The position numbers and the translations under genes were made by a program. Shown here piece by piece: positions 7,526 through 15,409 of a stretch of DNA of 44,560 nt. The notes below the pieces were generated by a model. That model saw only the letters and a list, made by a program, of their open reading frames with translations, was not told the DNA's origin and ran no database searches. The number at the start of each line of letters is the position of its first letter. Position 1 is the stretch's first letter. The stretch comes from a virus, in IMG/VR virus record IMGVR_UViG_3300026512_000698, positions 1 through 44,560 of that record. The stretch is one strand, 5' to 3'.

Positions 7526-7614
7526 TTTTTAAAATTCTTTGGAAGTACGTTGTTTACGAAGTTTGTAAGTGGTGGGTCCTATGTGACTCGAACACATGAC
7601 CACTCCGTTATGAG
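7526..7614 (-). repeat. Attachment site shared by elements 1 and 2
   Basis: This is the second copy of the 89-bp repeat. Positions 7570-7614 on the minus strand are the tRNA 3' half from the CTCATAA loop to the CCA end. The bases beyond the loop differ from those at the first copy and cannot complete the anticodon stem. This copy is the right end of element 1 and the left end of element 2, which shows tandem insertion at one site. Confidence 0.85.
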
Positions 7615-7720
7615 ACACCGTATCTCAACTATATATACTTATCCATTCCCATATATACACCTATCTAACTATGTTCTAATTCTATCTTAATCTATATTTA
7701 TCTATACTTCTACATACAAA

Positions 7721-7741
7721 GTGGACACCCAAGTGGACACC
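7721..7741 (+). promoter_or_regulatory. Candidate integrase arm-type sites of element 2
   Basis: Two exact GTGGACACC repeats at 7721-7729 and 7733-7741 have the same 12-bp period and position before an integrase as in element 1, but a different core (GGACACC for GGTACCC). The change parallels the divergence of the two integrase N-termini. Confidence 0.6.
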
Positions 7742-7764
7742 TAGCAATATAAAGTAGGGATTAT

Positions 7765-8838
7765 ATGGCAATCAACACAAAAGATTACCCAAATAAAGTT
7801 GAAAACAATTTATGGTCGAACAAGAACTATACTATATTTTTCTATACATTTACATTTGAAAAGAAAAAATATAGAGGCTTAATAGACTTAGCAGATAAAA
7901 TCAAGTGGAATAAAAAAGATAAAATCTTCACAGCTCGTGCTGAACTTATGAAGATTAAAAATGATAAAAAAGAAAATATACTTAATGATGGTATTACTCT
8001 TGATAAGTACATGGATAGTTTCTTTGACTTGCGACCAGATACAAACACCACTAAAAAACTAAAGAGTCATTACAAAAGATATATTAGTGATATATGTGGA
8101 ATGAAAAAACTTGTAGATATTCGTCAGCTTCATATAAAAAGGAGTATTAAGTATCAAGAAGATGTAGGTTTAGCAGCTCGTACTATAAAACAAACTTTAG
8201 AGGTCTTATCTCCAGCATTTAAAAGTGCTATTGCAAATCGTGTTATATCTTTTAATCCTCTTGATGGAATATCTATAAAGCTTCCAAAAACTAAGAAAAT
8301 AGTAAGTGAAGCATCTAAAGAGTTAATAAAAATTCATAAAGCCATATATGAAGAGTTTGCTACTGATCCTTTTTATTTAGCATTCTTCTTATTTGCTTTG
8401 CAAGGTAGAAGAAAGAGTGAGATATTTACTCTCAAGTGGGAAGATGTGAGTATTGACAATTCTTACTACATACTTAGAAACACTAAAAATAATGAAGAGC
8501 AAAAAATATTCTTGTCTGATATAATGAAAAAACAACTTAGCCAAATACCAAAAGTTAGCGAGTGGGTTTTTACATCAAGAAGAACAGGCTCTCATATAGT
8601 AGATGTTAGAAAAAGGGTTGGTAAGTTAAAAACTAGATTAAAAGATGATAGCTTTGGTATACACTACTTAAGAAATGTTATTGTTTCTGCTATGGCGGAG
8701 CAAGGCTTAGAGTCTATGCACTTAAGTGGAGCATTAGGACACAATGACCCAAATACCATAAAAAAATATCTTACTATGAACTATTTAAAATCTAGTGAAA
8801 TTGCTAGTGGGGTTATTGATACTATTGTTGGTAAATAG
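7765..8838 (+). CDS. int: Tyrosine integrase of element 2
   Basis: 357 residues, homologous to the integrase at 854 along its whole length. Catalytic residues are seen in QGRRKSE (Arg), NTKNNEE (Lys), HYLRNV (His, Arg), LGHNDPN (His) and KKYLTM (Tyr). An AGGGA ribosome site is present. It lies directly inside the shared attachment site, pointing into the element. It should insert the large prophage at the same tRNA core used by the satellite. Confidence 0.95.
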   Translation: MAINTKDYPNKVENNLWSNKNYTIFFYTFTFEKKKYRGLIDLADKIKWNKKDKIFTARAELMKIKNDKKENILNDGITLDKYMDSFFDLRPDTNTTKKLKSHYKRYISDICGMKKLVDIRQLHIKRSIKYQEDVGLAARTIKQTLEVLSPAFKSAIANRVISFNPLDGISIKLPKTKKIVSEASKELIKIHKAIYEEFATDPFYLAFFLFALQGRRKSEIFTLKWEDVSIDNSYYILRNTKNNEEQKIFLSDIMKKQLSQIPKVSEWVFTSRRTGSHIVDVRKRVGKLKTRLKDDSFGIHYLRNVIVSAMAEQGLESMHLSGALGHNDPNTIKKYLTMNYLKSSEIASGVIDTIVGK

Positions 8839-8877
8839 ATTTTTTACTATACTTGTATTTCCATATCACTATGGTAT

Positions 8878-8950
8878 GCGGTTGTAGCTCAGCGGATAGA
8901 GCACGAATTTCATAAATTCGAGGTCGAGGGTTCAAATCCCTCCAGCATTT
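8878..8950 (+). tRNA. tRNA-like gene, anticodon CAT, imperfect acceptor stem
   Basis: A cloverleaf can be drawn: D stem GCTC/GAGC (8887-8902), anticodon stem CGAAT/ATTCG with loop TTCATAA (8904-8920), variable AGGTC, T stem GAGGG/CCCTC with loop TTCAAAT (8926-8942). Acceptor strands 8878-8884 and 8943-8949 pair at four inner positions, but the outer three are two mismatches and one G-T. No CCA is encoded. CAT could be Met or lysidine-modified Ile. It is either a phage tRNA with a decayed end or a tRNA whose 3' end was replaced. Confidence 0.7.
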
Positions 8951-8953
8951 CAA

Positions 8954-9172
8954 TTACTCTCTCCCCATTAATATTCGCAACAAGACAGTATAGTCATAAT
9001 TAATCCTAACTGCAAAATATGGGTTAGAATATTTGTACCATGATTTTATAAATCTATATTTTGTAATACTTCCATCATTCTCATTATTTATTTTCTTTGG
9101 ATTATAGTTATCTTTTATAAATTCTACCGAGAAACCATAATCTAATATTTGTATTTTAAGTATTTTAAACAT
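8954..9172 (-). CDS. Hypothetical protein, last gene of minus-strand operon
   Basis: 72 residues; its ATG overlaps the end of the preceding gene. Aromatic-rich and basic (KYRFIKSWYKYSNPYFAVRINYDY). No membrane segment or recognised domain. It ends a few bases from the tRNA-like gene on the opposite strand. Confidence 0.55.
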   Translation of the reverse strand: MFKILKIQILDYGFSVEFIKDNYNPKKINNENDGSITKYRFIKSWYKYSNPYFAVRINYDYTVLLRILMGRE

Positions 9173-9533
9173 TTTTAATTACCCATTCCCCTGCACAAAA
9201 CAAGTCGATAATATCTCCATTCCCATCAAATTGACGAGTTGTACTTTTATCAATAGAATAACCACGACTATCTTCATAAATCTTAGATAAATAAAGATAG
9301 TTACTTATTTTATCACTTCTTGTTTCTATGTGAAAATTATTATCATATATCCACTTTTTTACTCTGTCTGCCATCTCATATTTATTGATAGCATTAGTAT
9401 ATGCCATACCACCCTCATACCATTTTGGATTAAAAACTATCATATTAGGTTGGTCTATTGTTTCATGAACATCTTTAACCTCTTTACCTAAAACTACACT
9501 CATCAATTCATTGCTTATTATTAAATTATTCAT
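9165..9533 (-). CDS. Hypothetical phage protein
   Basis: 122 residues from the ATG at 9533, which overlaps the methyltransferase stop; the open frame runs 75 nt further upstream but only inside that gene. Residues 45-70 (AINKYEMADRVKKWIYDNNF) and GEWVIKNV at the end resemble small proteins often seen in phage early regions. Function is unknown. Confidence 0.65.
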   Translation of the reverse strand: MNNLIISNELMSVVLGKEVKDVHETIDQPNMIVFNPKWYEGGMAYTNAINKYEMADRVKKWIYDNNFHIETRSDKISNYLYLSKIYEDSRGYSIDKSTTRQFDGNGDIIDLFCAGEWVIKNV

Positions 9534-10326
9534 CAAATACTCCTCGTATTCTATCATTCGCAATATCTGCAAAAGGTCTATTAGTTTTTTCACAAACTCC
9601 ATCATCAAAGCCTATAAAATTCCTTTTTGTTTTAATACATGCAACTGCAGTAGTTCCACTACCAATACAATTATCAAGAACAATGTCATTTTTATTTGTG
9701 TATGTTTTTATAAGGTACTCAAACAAAGCTACAGGCTTTTGTGTTGGATGAAGTCTTGATTGTTGTTTATCTGATTTGAAAGTCAAAACACTTCTAGGGT
9801 ATCGTTCATCACTATCGTATGTTGTTCTTTTGAAATTTTTCCCATAGTTACTAGATTTAATACATTTTTCTTGGCTCTCTTTTTTAGATACCTTTCTAGC
9901 ACCTTTGGTTTTGATAGGGTTATATTGTGGTAGTTTTTTATAGAAAACAAGTATAGCCTCGTGAGGTATTTCATCTTTTGAAAATACTAAAATATTTTCA
10001 TGTGCTTTCATCGGCATTTTACTAGCATTTAGATGTCCTGATGCACTTGTTTTTTCCCATATCCATTCATATCTAAACATCTTCAAGTTTGAACATGCGA
10101 GTACCTTATCAAATGGAGCTTGAGCAAATAGCAAAATCGCACCTTTATCTTTTATAATCCTTTCATATTGTTCCCACAATTCAGGAAGAGGAATAATACT
10201 ATCCCACCTATTTTTAGTTGTTCCATATGGCATATCACAAAGAATAAGGTCTATTGACTTATCTTTTATATCAGACATACCTATTAAACATTCTTTATTT
10301 TGGATTGTATTTATTAAGTTATTCAT
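9526..10326 (-). CDS. DNA adenine/cytosine-N4 methyltransferase
   Basis: 266 residues, beta-class layout. Motif IV is LILCDMPYGTT (about 28-38), a variant of the D/N/S-P-P-Y catalytic motif. The AdoMet-binding motif near the C-terminus is DNCIGSGTTAVAC, followed by FIGFDD. HPTQKP is the usual conserved stretch between them. It methylates the exocyclic amino group of A or C in DNA. No restriction partner is nearby, so it is an orphan phage methylase, probably protecting phage DNA or affecting regulation. Confidence 0.9.
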   Translation of the reverse strand: MNNLINTIQNKECLIGMSDIKDKSIDLILCDMPYGTTKNRWDSIIPLPELWEQYERIIKDKGAILLFAQAPFDKVLACSNLKMFRYEWIWEKTSASGHLNASKMPMKAHENILVFSKDEIPHEAILVFYKKLPQYNPIKTKGARKVSKKESQEKCIKSSNYGKNFKRTTYDSDERYPRSVLTFKSDKQQSRLHPTQKPVALFEYLIKTYTNKNDIVLDNCIGSGTTAVACIKTKRNFIGFDDGVCEKTNRPFADIANDRIRGVFDE

Positions 10327-10498
10327 CTTCCATCTCCCTAAACTTTTTATATCTAGCCCATTGTGCAGCTAATTGTCTTTTTACATCCCAAACTATCATT
10401 AAATCACTATATACTCTTCTTGTCTCTACGAAAGCTACAACAAGAGGGATAAGTAGAAAAGATAGCCAATACTGAAAATGGATAGATATTCTTTTCAT
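10319..10498 (-). CDS. Small membrane protein
   Basis: 59 residues from the ATG that overlaps the previous stop (TAATG). One transmembrane segment (YWLSFLLIPLVVAFVE, about 9-24) is followed by a charged cytoplasmic-type tail. It overlaps the methyltransferase start by 8 nt. Unknown function. Confidence 0.55.
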   Translation of the reverse strand: MKRISIHFQYWLSFLLIPLVVAFVETRRVYSDLMIVWDVKRQLAAQWARYKKFREMEDE

Positions 10499-10728
10499 TA
10501 TATTTTGTACCAAATACTTCTTAGAAATTTAATATCTTCTACCGTTAGCTCCGTTCTTTCTTCATACATCTTCATTGTAGTTCCATCTGCTTTAGAGCAT
10601 AGAAAATTCAAACCATCATACTTATTTTCATGAGCTTCTATCTCTTCTAATTTTTCTGATAGATAAGGCTTGTCGTGTGCAAACCTTTCTTTATATATCT
10701 CTATGAGAGTTCTTGTAATGTAGTTCAT
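10498..10728 (-). CDS. Hypothetical protein
   Basis: 76 residues, coupled to the exonuclease gene by a 4-nt overlap. Charged and helical, with no signal or membrane segment. The end (LTVEDIKFLRSIWY) is a helix typical of many small phage proteins. Not recognised. Confidence 0.6.
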   Translation of the reverse strand: MNYITRTLIEIYKERFAHDKPYLSEKLEEIEAHENKYDGLNFLCSKADGTTMKMYEERTELTVEDIKFLRSIWYKI

Positions 10729-11300
10729 TTTATAAAATCCTCAACCAATACTTGATGTAGTATCTTTGTGGCTTGAATATCTGATAGTGCTTGATGAGCA
10801 TTTATATCTATCTCAAAGTGTTCACATAGAGTTTCTAGTTTATTGTTTTCAGTTTCAAAAAGGTTTAAATATCTAAAGTGTCTTACCAGTTCTAATACAT
10901 CTAGTTTTTGATAGCCAAAAAAACTATTAAAATCACTACTTTGTGGAGTATCATTAAACCACTCTTTTATGAACTCATAATCAAACTCAACATTGAAACC
11001 AGCCATTTGAAACTTACTTTTATTAAGCCTATTTACATATTTATGTAAGATGTTTTTAAATGCTATTTGTTGAAATGATGAACTTGGATAAGATGCTAAT
11101 AACTCTTCGTTTATATCCATCTTCTCCCGAACATATTTACTTATATATTTTTCATTTTCATAAGTTGCGGTATTTATCTGAAGAAAACCCTCTTCTACTA
11201 TCTGACCATCTATCTCTATTAAAAAACCAACTTCTCTAAGTCCATGTATTTTAGTATCTAGCCCTGTTGTTTCCGTATCTATCCATATTATTTTTTTCAT
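10725..11300 (-). CDS. DnaQ-like 3'-5' exonuclease
   Basis: 191 residues. The DEDDh exonuclease signature is complete: Exo I DTETTGLD (residues 8-15), Exo II around GFNVEFDYEF, and Exo III INAHQALSDIQAT with the catalytic His and Asp. This is the fold of the proofreading subunit of DNA polymerase III and RNase T. No polymerase is in the window, so the enzyme would assist host polymerase or trim DNA or RNA ends. It lies one nucleotide after the preceding gene. Confidence 0.9.
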   Translation of the reverse strand: MKKIIWIDTETTGLDTKIHGLREVGFLIEIDGQIVEEGFLQINTATYENEKYISKYVREKMDINEELLASYPSSSFQQIAFKNILHKYVNRLNKSKFQMAGFNVEFDYEFIKEWFNDTPQSSDFNSFFGYQKLDVLELVRHFRYLNLFETENNKLETLCEHFEIDINAHQALSDIQATKILHQVLVEDFIK

Positions 11301-11301
11301 T

Positions 11302-11799
11302 TTAGCATCCTTTCGTATGTGCTTCTATAACTTGTCCCAAGCTGATAATGTCTTCTTTATATAAGTTCATAATTTCACATTTTAAAAATCTTGAACTGTT
11401 AAAACCAAGCTTTATCGCCATTGCCTGTTTAATGATGTCCTTTTGCTCCCATCCACTAAGTTCTTCAAAAGCATCCAAGGGAGTATAAGTATAGATATAA
11501 TAATAAAATCCTGCCCACTCTTCTTCGGTTTCTAGTATTGCATCACTCACTTGAGCTACTTGATATTTTGCTAACTCTTTGTTCATCTTTGCTACACTTT
11601 TTGATACAGCTTCAAAACTATCATCACTTTTAATATCAAAAGCCATGTTTGTAGTACTCTCACTTTTCATCAACTTCAAGTTATATTTATTGACTTCTGT
11701 TGAGCCATCTTCAAATAACTTTTTATTAGTGGCTAAATCAGCCTCTATGTTTTTCATAACTTCAGCTATAAACTCATCATATTTCATATCAACATTCAT
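11302..11799 (-). CDS. Hypothetical protein
   Basis: 165 residues. The ATG at 11799 has a GGGAGA ribosome site; an alternative ATG at 11787 lies just after the upstream stop. Mixed charged protein with an aromatic patch (EEWAGFYYYIYTYTPLD). No recognised domain. Transcribed between primase-side and exonuclease genes. Confidence 0.65.
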   Translation of the reverse strand: MNVDMKYDEFIAEVMKNIEADLATNKKLFEDGSTEVNKYNLKLMKSESTTNMAFDIKSDDSFEAVSKSVAKMNKELAKYQVAQVSDAILETEEEWAGFYYYIYTYTPLDAFEELSGWEQKDIIKQAMAIKLGFNSSRFLKCEIMNLYKEDIISLGQVIEAHTKGC

Positions 11800-11986
11800 T
11801 TATATTCTCCCAAAAATCAATCGCTTTTATAACAGCGTTGTATCTATCTGTATCTCTTTGCAAAAGAGGCACTTCCAGTAACTCGTTCAACATATCTTTA
11901 AGTAACCCTATTCTCCTCATAATTATGTAGTCTGGTATCTCTGGCACTTCTTCATCTTTTCCATACAGGTATGAATTAGCTCTCAC
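11789..11986 (-). CDS. Small hypothetical protein
   Basis: 65 residues, overlapping the primase stop at its 5' end and the next gene at its 3' end. Helical (RIGLLKDMLNELLEVP). Overlaps on both sides support it as a real coupled gene. Function unknown. Confidence 0.6.
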   Translation of the reverse strand: MRANSYLYGKDEEVPEIPDYIIMRRIGLLKDMLNELLEVPLLQRDTDRYNAVIKAIDFWENINEC

Positions 11987-13610
11987 TTTCTATCTCCTTT
12001 GCTATAAATTTTTTCAACTCAAAAATAATCCCTCTAAGCTTTCTTATCTCAAAAGATTTTTTGTCATAATTTCCATCACTATGGATCACTTCATGTAGTT
12101 CTTTAGTGTGATGTCTTACTTGCATTATTTTTACTTCTTTTTGCAGTTCTTGAAAAGTATAGATAGTAAGCCCATCCATAAGTAACAATCCTTGCAGTTT
12201 GCTATCTTGATTTATGAGCATTGAAAACTCTTCTTTATGAACATCAAACATTTCAACTTTTAAACCTTGTGTAGCTACATGTAGACGCTCATCATCTTCA
12301 TTCGCACTTTTAATTATGTTCATCTCTGAAACATTTATAGTTTGAGTAGATATGTGTTTCTCTACATGTAGAGCTTGAGTCTGTTGTACCAGTATGTGAT
12401 TTTGATTTATGCTTAATGTTTGAGCAACAAAAGGTTTATACTCATCTTGAAGAAGTGGTGCTAATGTTTTTAAAAACTCTTGTATATCTCTAAGTGCCTC
12501 TTGCTTTTGTTGAGGAATACTTAGGTTAAAACTAGAGGCAATCGTTTCAATTACATATTTGATAAGTGGAGTACTTTTCTTCATAATATCAAAGAGTTCT
12601 TTTGTGTTTCCATCTTTTACCATATCTGCTGGGTCTTTTCCCTTGGGAAAAATTACAACACCACCATATACTTCATGTGAGCATAAAAGTTTACTAGCTT
12701 TTAGTGCTGCACTCTTTCCAGCTTTATCTCCATCAAAACAAAGTAAAGCTTGTGCTTTAGCTTTTTTAATAGTGTTACAGTGAAGTTCAGTAAGAGCAGT
12801 TCCCATAGTTGCTACTGCTGTTTTTATTCCAGCTTGATGGAACATGATTACATCTAAGTAACCCTCAGTTATAACAAAAGTTCCTTTTTTGTAGATATAC
12901 TCTTTAGCTATGTTATACCCATATAAGTTACGAGACTTATCAAACAGTGGAGTTTGAGGGGAGTTTATATATTTAGCACCATCGCCTTTAGTTATGCGAC
13001 CACCGAAACCTATTAGTTTACCTGTATGATTACGAATAGGGAAACTAATACGATTGCTCAACCTTGCATAAGTATTGCTCTTGCCATCTACTGCAACTAC
13101 TCCACACTCCATTGCATCACTAATATTAAACATTTGTCGGTTTATGTAAGCAATTTGCTCTTTTGAACTTTTTGTAAAACCTACTTCAAAAGTTTTTATA
13201 CTATCATTTGTCAAACCTCTATCTATAAGATACTCATGCGTTTCTTGGTCAAGGTTTGATAAATAATAGCTATTGATATTTTCCATAAATGTTTTATAGT
13301 CTTTTTTATTACTATTTTCTTCATACTCTAGTGAAAAATTTAGGTCATTCGCAATATCTTCAACTGCTTCTATAAAACTAAGTTTTTTGTACTCTTGAAC
13401 AAAACCAATAGCATCAGAACCCATTCCGCAACCAAAACAATGATAGATTTGTTTTGCTGGACTCACAACTAAAGATGCTGTTTTTTCTCCATGAAAAGGA
13501 CAACATGCTTTATAATTTGCTCCAGCTTTTTTAAGTTCTAATGAGTTCTCTAAAATATCAACTATATCTATCTGGGCTTTTAGAGCTTCTAGTGATGTTG
13601 ATTTAATCAT
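11976..13610 (-). CDS. dnaG: DNA primase, DnaG type
   Basis: 544 residues, near bacterial DnaG length. The N-terminal CHC2 zinc finger is seen as CCPFHGEK (36-43) and HCFGCG (57-62). The RNA polymerase-like core contains the RFG-type segment RISFPIRNHTGKLIGFGGR. The TOPRIM domain has VITEGYLDV with the catalytic Glu and CFDGDKAGK with the metal-binding Asp pair. It makes RNA primers for lagging-strand synthesis. The element also encodes a DnaB-like helicase (22556), so it carries much of its own primosome. The C-terminal helicase-binding part is short and divergent. Confidence 0.93.
   Translation of the reverse strand: MIKSTSLEALKAQIDIVDILENSLELKKAGANYKACCPFHGEKTASLVVSPAKQIYHCFGCGMGSDAIGFVQEYKKLSFIEAVEDIANDLNFSLEYEENSNKKDYKTFMENINSYYLSNLDQETHEYLIDRGLTNDSIKTFEVGFTKSSKEQIAYINRQMFNISDAMECGVVAVDGKSNTYARLSNRISFPIRNHTGKLIGFGGRITKGDGAKYINSPQTPLFDKSRNLYGYNIAKEYIYKKGTFVITEGYLDVIMFHQAGIKTAVATMGTALTELHCNTIKKAKAQALLCFDGDKAGKSAALKASKLLCSHEVYGGVVIFPKGKDPADMVKDGNTKELFDIMKKSTPLIKYVIETIASSFNLSIPQQKQEALRDIQEFLKTLAPLLQDEYKPFVAQTLSINQNHILVQQTQALHVEKHISTQTINVSEMNIIKSANEDDERLHVATQGLKVEMFDVHKEEFSMLINQDSKLQGLLLMDGLTIYTFQELQKEVKIMQVRHHTKELHEVIHSDGNYDKKSFEIRKLRGIIFELKKFIAKEIESES
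12636..12651. promoter_or_regulatory. parS-like palindrome 1
   Basis: TTTTCCC-TT-GGGAAAA is a perfect 7-bp-arm palindrome inside the primase gene. The same palindrome occurs at 16945-16958 and 39679-39694. It resembles ParB centromere sites in length and symmetry. Confidence 0.45.
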
Positions 13611-14034
13611 TGTTAATCCTATAATTAAATTCAGCCATTGTAATATTTAACTTTTCAGTCATGATACTTGCTGTTTTTGAACTTCTAAAAACATAACTCC
13701 CTATATTGTTAGAAAGTTGTAAAACCTTATCCACAAGTTTATAATCTATTTTATAGTAAGCCATTATGTCAGTGTTCTTTTTAAGAAGCATAGATATTAA
13801 GCCTGTGTAAGTCATGTCAAAAGTAGAGTCTTTAAGGCTCTTCTCCCATGCCTCGGTAGATATGTCTACATGTAGATTGTAAAGCTCTGCATCTCTTTTC
13901 ATAAAAGGTAAATGCTTCTTTTTTATTTGAGCATATACTTTTTTCAAGTATTTGTTTTGAGCATCTTCTTTATCCATATTGATATAAAGAGTTATGATGA
14001 TAAGCCCTAAGACTATTCTTCTATCTAGCTTCAT
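13603..14034 (-). CDS. Hypothetical protein
   Basis: 143 residues, overlapping the primase start by 8 nt and coupled to dut by a 4-nt overlap. The first 20 residues are hydrophobic (IVLGLIIITLYINM) and could be a membrane anchor; if translation starts at the Met of MDKEDAQNK the product is soluble. Otherwise charged and helical. Not recognised. Confidence 0.6.
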   Translation of the reverse strand: MKLDRRIVLGLIIITLYINMDKEDAQNKYLKKVYAQIKKKHLPFMKRDAELYNLHVDISTEAWEKSLKDSTFDMTYTGLISMLLKKNTDIMAYYKIDYKLVDKVLQLSNNIGSYVFRSSKTASIMTEKLNITMAEFNYRINND

Positions 14035-14582
14035 TTTCCAGTACTTCCAAACCCACCAGCTCTTTTACTTTCACTCTCTATATCAAAAAGATATGACTTA
14101 TGTTCTAGTAGTGTTATTTGAGCAATGCGGTCGCCTTTTTTGATTTCAAACGACTCTACTATGAGGTCTTCTCTATCTGAATATGAATAAGTTTTAAGGC
14201 TTAAATCTGCATTCTCCTCATTAAATACATAAGCTATAGGATTATGTATAATCATTTTGATTTCATCTTTATAGTCTAAGTCTATTACTCCTACACCATT
14301 TGGAAGTATCAAACCTTTTTTACCAAGTGAGCTTCTTAGCATTAGTTGTAGGTAGTGAGATTGTTTAAATCTTTTTACTTCATCTTTGTACCACATAGTA
14401 GGTACATTTGATGTAGGCACAACCTTTAAAAGCAGTTCCTTTAAATCAATACAAACACCAAGGCCTACCAATTTGGTAGCTCCAGCTTCAATCGTAACAT
14501 CCTCACTAGCATATAAATCTACACAAGCCGAGTACTTACTACCGCGAGTAGGTTTACACCCATCTGTTAATATTTTAAACAT
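14031..14582 (-). CDS. dut: dUTP diphosphatase
   Basis: 183 residues, trimeric dUTPase family. Motif 1 is SACVDLYA, motif 2 LRSSLGKKG, motif 3 GVGVIDLDYKDEI, motif 4 KKGDRIAQITLL, motif 5 RAGGFGSTGK, which closes the active site. It splits dUTP to dUMP and diphosphate, keeping uracil out of phage DNA and feeding dTMP synthesis. It is longer than the 150-residue norm because of an insertion (about 48-80) before motif 2. Confidence 0.93.
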   Translation of the reverse strand: MFKILTDGCKPTRGSKYSACVDLYASEDVTIEAGATKLVGLGVCIDLKELLLKVVPTSNVPTMWYKDEVKRFKQSHYLQLMLRSSLGKKGLILPNGVGVIDLDYKDEIKMIIHNPIAYVFNEENADLSLKTYSYSDREDLIVESFEIKKGDRIAQITLLEHKSYLFDIESESKRAGGFGSTGK

Positions 14583-14877
14583 TAACTTCTTCCTTGAGTG
14601 CTAACCATCTTTTACGGATAACTTTTGTCTTGTTGCTATTTGCTAGTTCGCAAAAGTTGTCTATCTTTGTATCAATTTTAAGAGCCATTAAAGATATAAC
14701 CTCTAAGGGTGGAGCATCATTTTTTAATACTGGTGCTTTCATAGACTTTTTAATATCTCTAAATCTCTTCTTTTTTGTAGGCTTCTTTATTATGCCAGTA
14801 AGTTTACAAAACTCAACTACATCTCTATCTATCTCTTCCATCATTATTTCAATAATATTTTTATCTTCTTGTTTCAT
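14575..14877 (-). CDS. Hypothetical protein
   Basis: 100 residues; its end overlaps the dut start. Basic middle (KKPTKKKRFRDIKKSMK), helical ends. The repeated pattern of acidic residues and Cys (DRDVVEFCKLTG and DTKIDNFCELAN) suggests an internal duplication of a short helix. No known family. Confidence 0.6.
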   Translation of the reverse strand: MKQEDKNIIEIMMEEIDRDVVEFCKLTGIIKKPTKKKRFRDIKKSMKAPVLKNDAPPLEVISLMALKIDTKIDNFCELANSNKTKVIRKRWLALKEEVNV

Positions 14878-14898
14878 ACTAATCTCCTCAGATTTATT

Positions 14899-15030
14899 TT
14901 AACTTTCTCGGAAGATATAACCACTTCCACCTCTTCTTAGCACTAGTGTCAAGAACTGTTTTAAGTATTCAACATCTAAAGCAAATTGCTCAAACTCTTC
15001 TCCATTATGTTTACCTCTTAGTGCCCACAT
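14899..15030 (-). CDS. Small hypothetical protein
   Basis: 43 residues from the ATG at 15030, two bases after the preceding stop and with a TGGAGG ribosome site; the frame is open further upstream only over the neighbouring gene. Short, mixed composition, ending GGSGYIFRES. Probably a real small phage gene. Confidence 0.5.
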   Translation of the reverse strand: MWALRGKHNGEEFEQFALDVEYLKQFLTLVLRRGGSGYIFRES

Positions 15031-15032
15031 AA

Positions 15033-15308
15033 TCAATCCTCCAATAGCTTGGCTTCTTCTGGTGTACCAAACATTCTTATTTTTATCCATTTCTCATTCA
15101 AGATTCTTCTTTGGGGAGACTCCTCATTTAGTAGTCCTAACCAATACTTATATAATTTTGTATTGTAATAAACTCCTGCATCAGTTCTATTCATAGGTAC
15201 TGGTTTGTATGATATGTGCAAAGTTTTTACGAACTCACCTTTTATAAGCTTTATAGAGTCCAACTCCGCAACATGTGCTTCTCCGTAAGTCAATGGTTTT
15301 CTCCCCAC
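15033..15308 (-). CDS. Hypothetical protein
   Basis: 91 residues starting with GTG, overlapping the 38-residue gene upstream. Beta-rich start (HVAELDSIKLIKGEFVKTLHISY) and a charged end. No recognised domain. Confidence 0.55.
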   Translation of the reverse strand: MGRKPLTYGEAHVAELDSIKLIKGEFVKTLHISYKPVPMNRTDAGVYYNTKLYKYWLGLLNEESPQRRILNEKWIKIRMFGTPEEAKLLED

Positions 15309-15406
15309 TTTCTCTTTTTAAAAGCTTTTATACTTACTAATACCAAAACATAAAAAGCTATACATGTACCAACTGCTAGATATGGATGAGCTTGAAAATA
15401 ATTCAT
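15290..15406 (-). CDS. Tiny membrane peptide
   Basis: 38 residues, with an AGGAG ribosome site about 8 nt before the ATG at 15406. One transmembrane helix (YLAVGTCIAFYVLVLVSI) and a strongly basic C-terminus (KAFKKRKWGENH). It fills the gap between parB and the 91-residue gene and overlaps the latter. Likely a real small gene; function unknown. Confidence 0.55.
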   Translation of the reverse strand: MNYFQAHPYLAVGTCIAFYVLVLVSIKAFKKRKWGENH

Positions 15407-15409
15407 GTT

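Larger units (their letters stand above)
622..7614 (+). mobile_element. Integrated phage satellite (PICI-like candidate)
   Basis: About 7 kb bounded by the two 89-bp attachment repeats. Contents in order: integrase, unknown gene, AlpA-like regulator, small coupled unknown genes, terminase small subunit homolog, divergent repressor, one forward gene. No portal, capsid, tail, holin or lysin gene is present. An own TerS with int and alpA/rep-type regulators but without virion genes is the signature of satellites that redirect a helper phage's packaging. The class name is inference; the boundaries are seen in the sequence. Confidence 0.75.
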
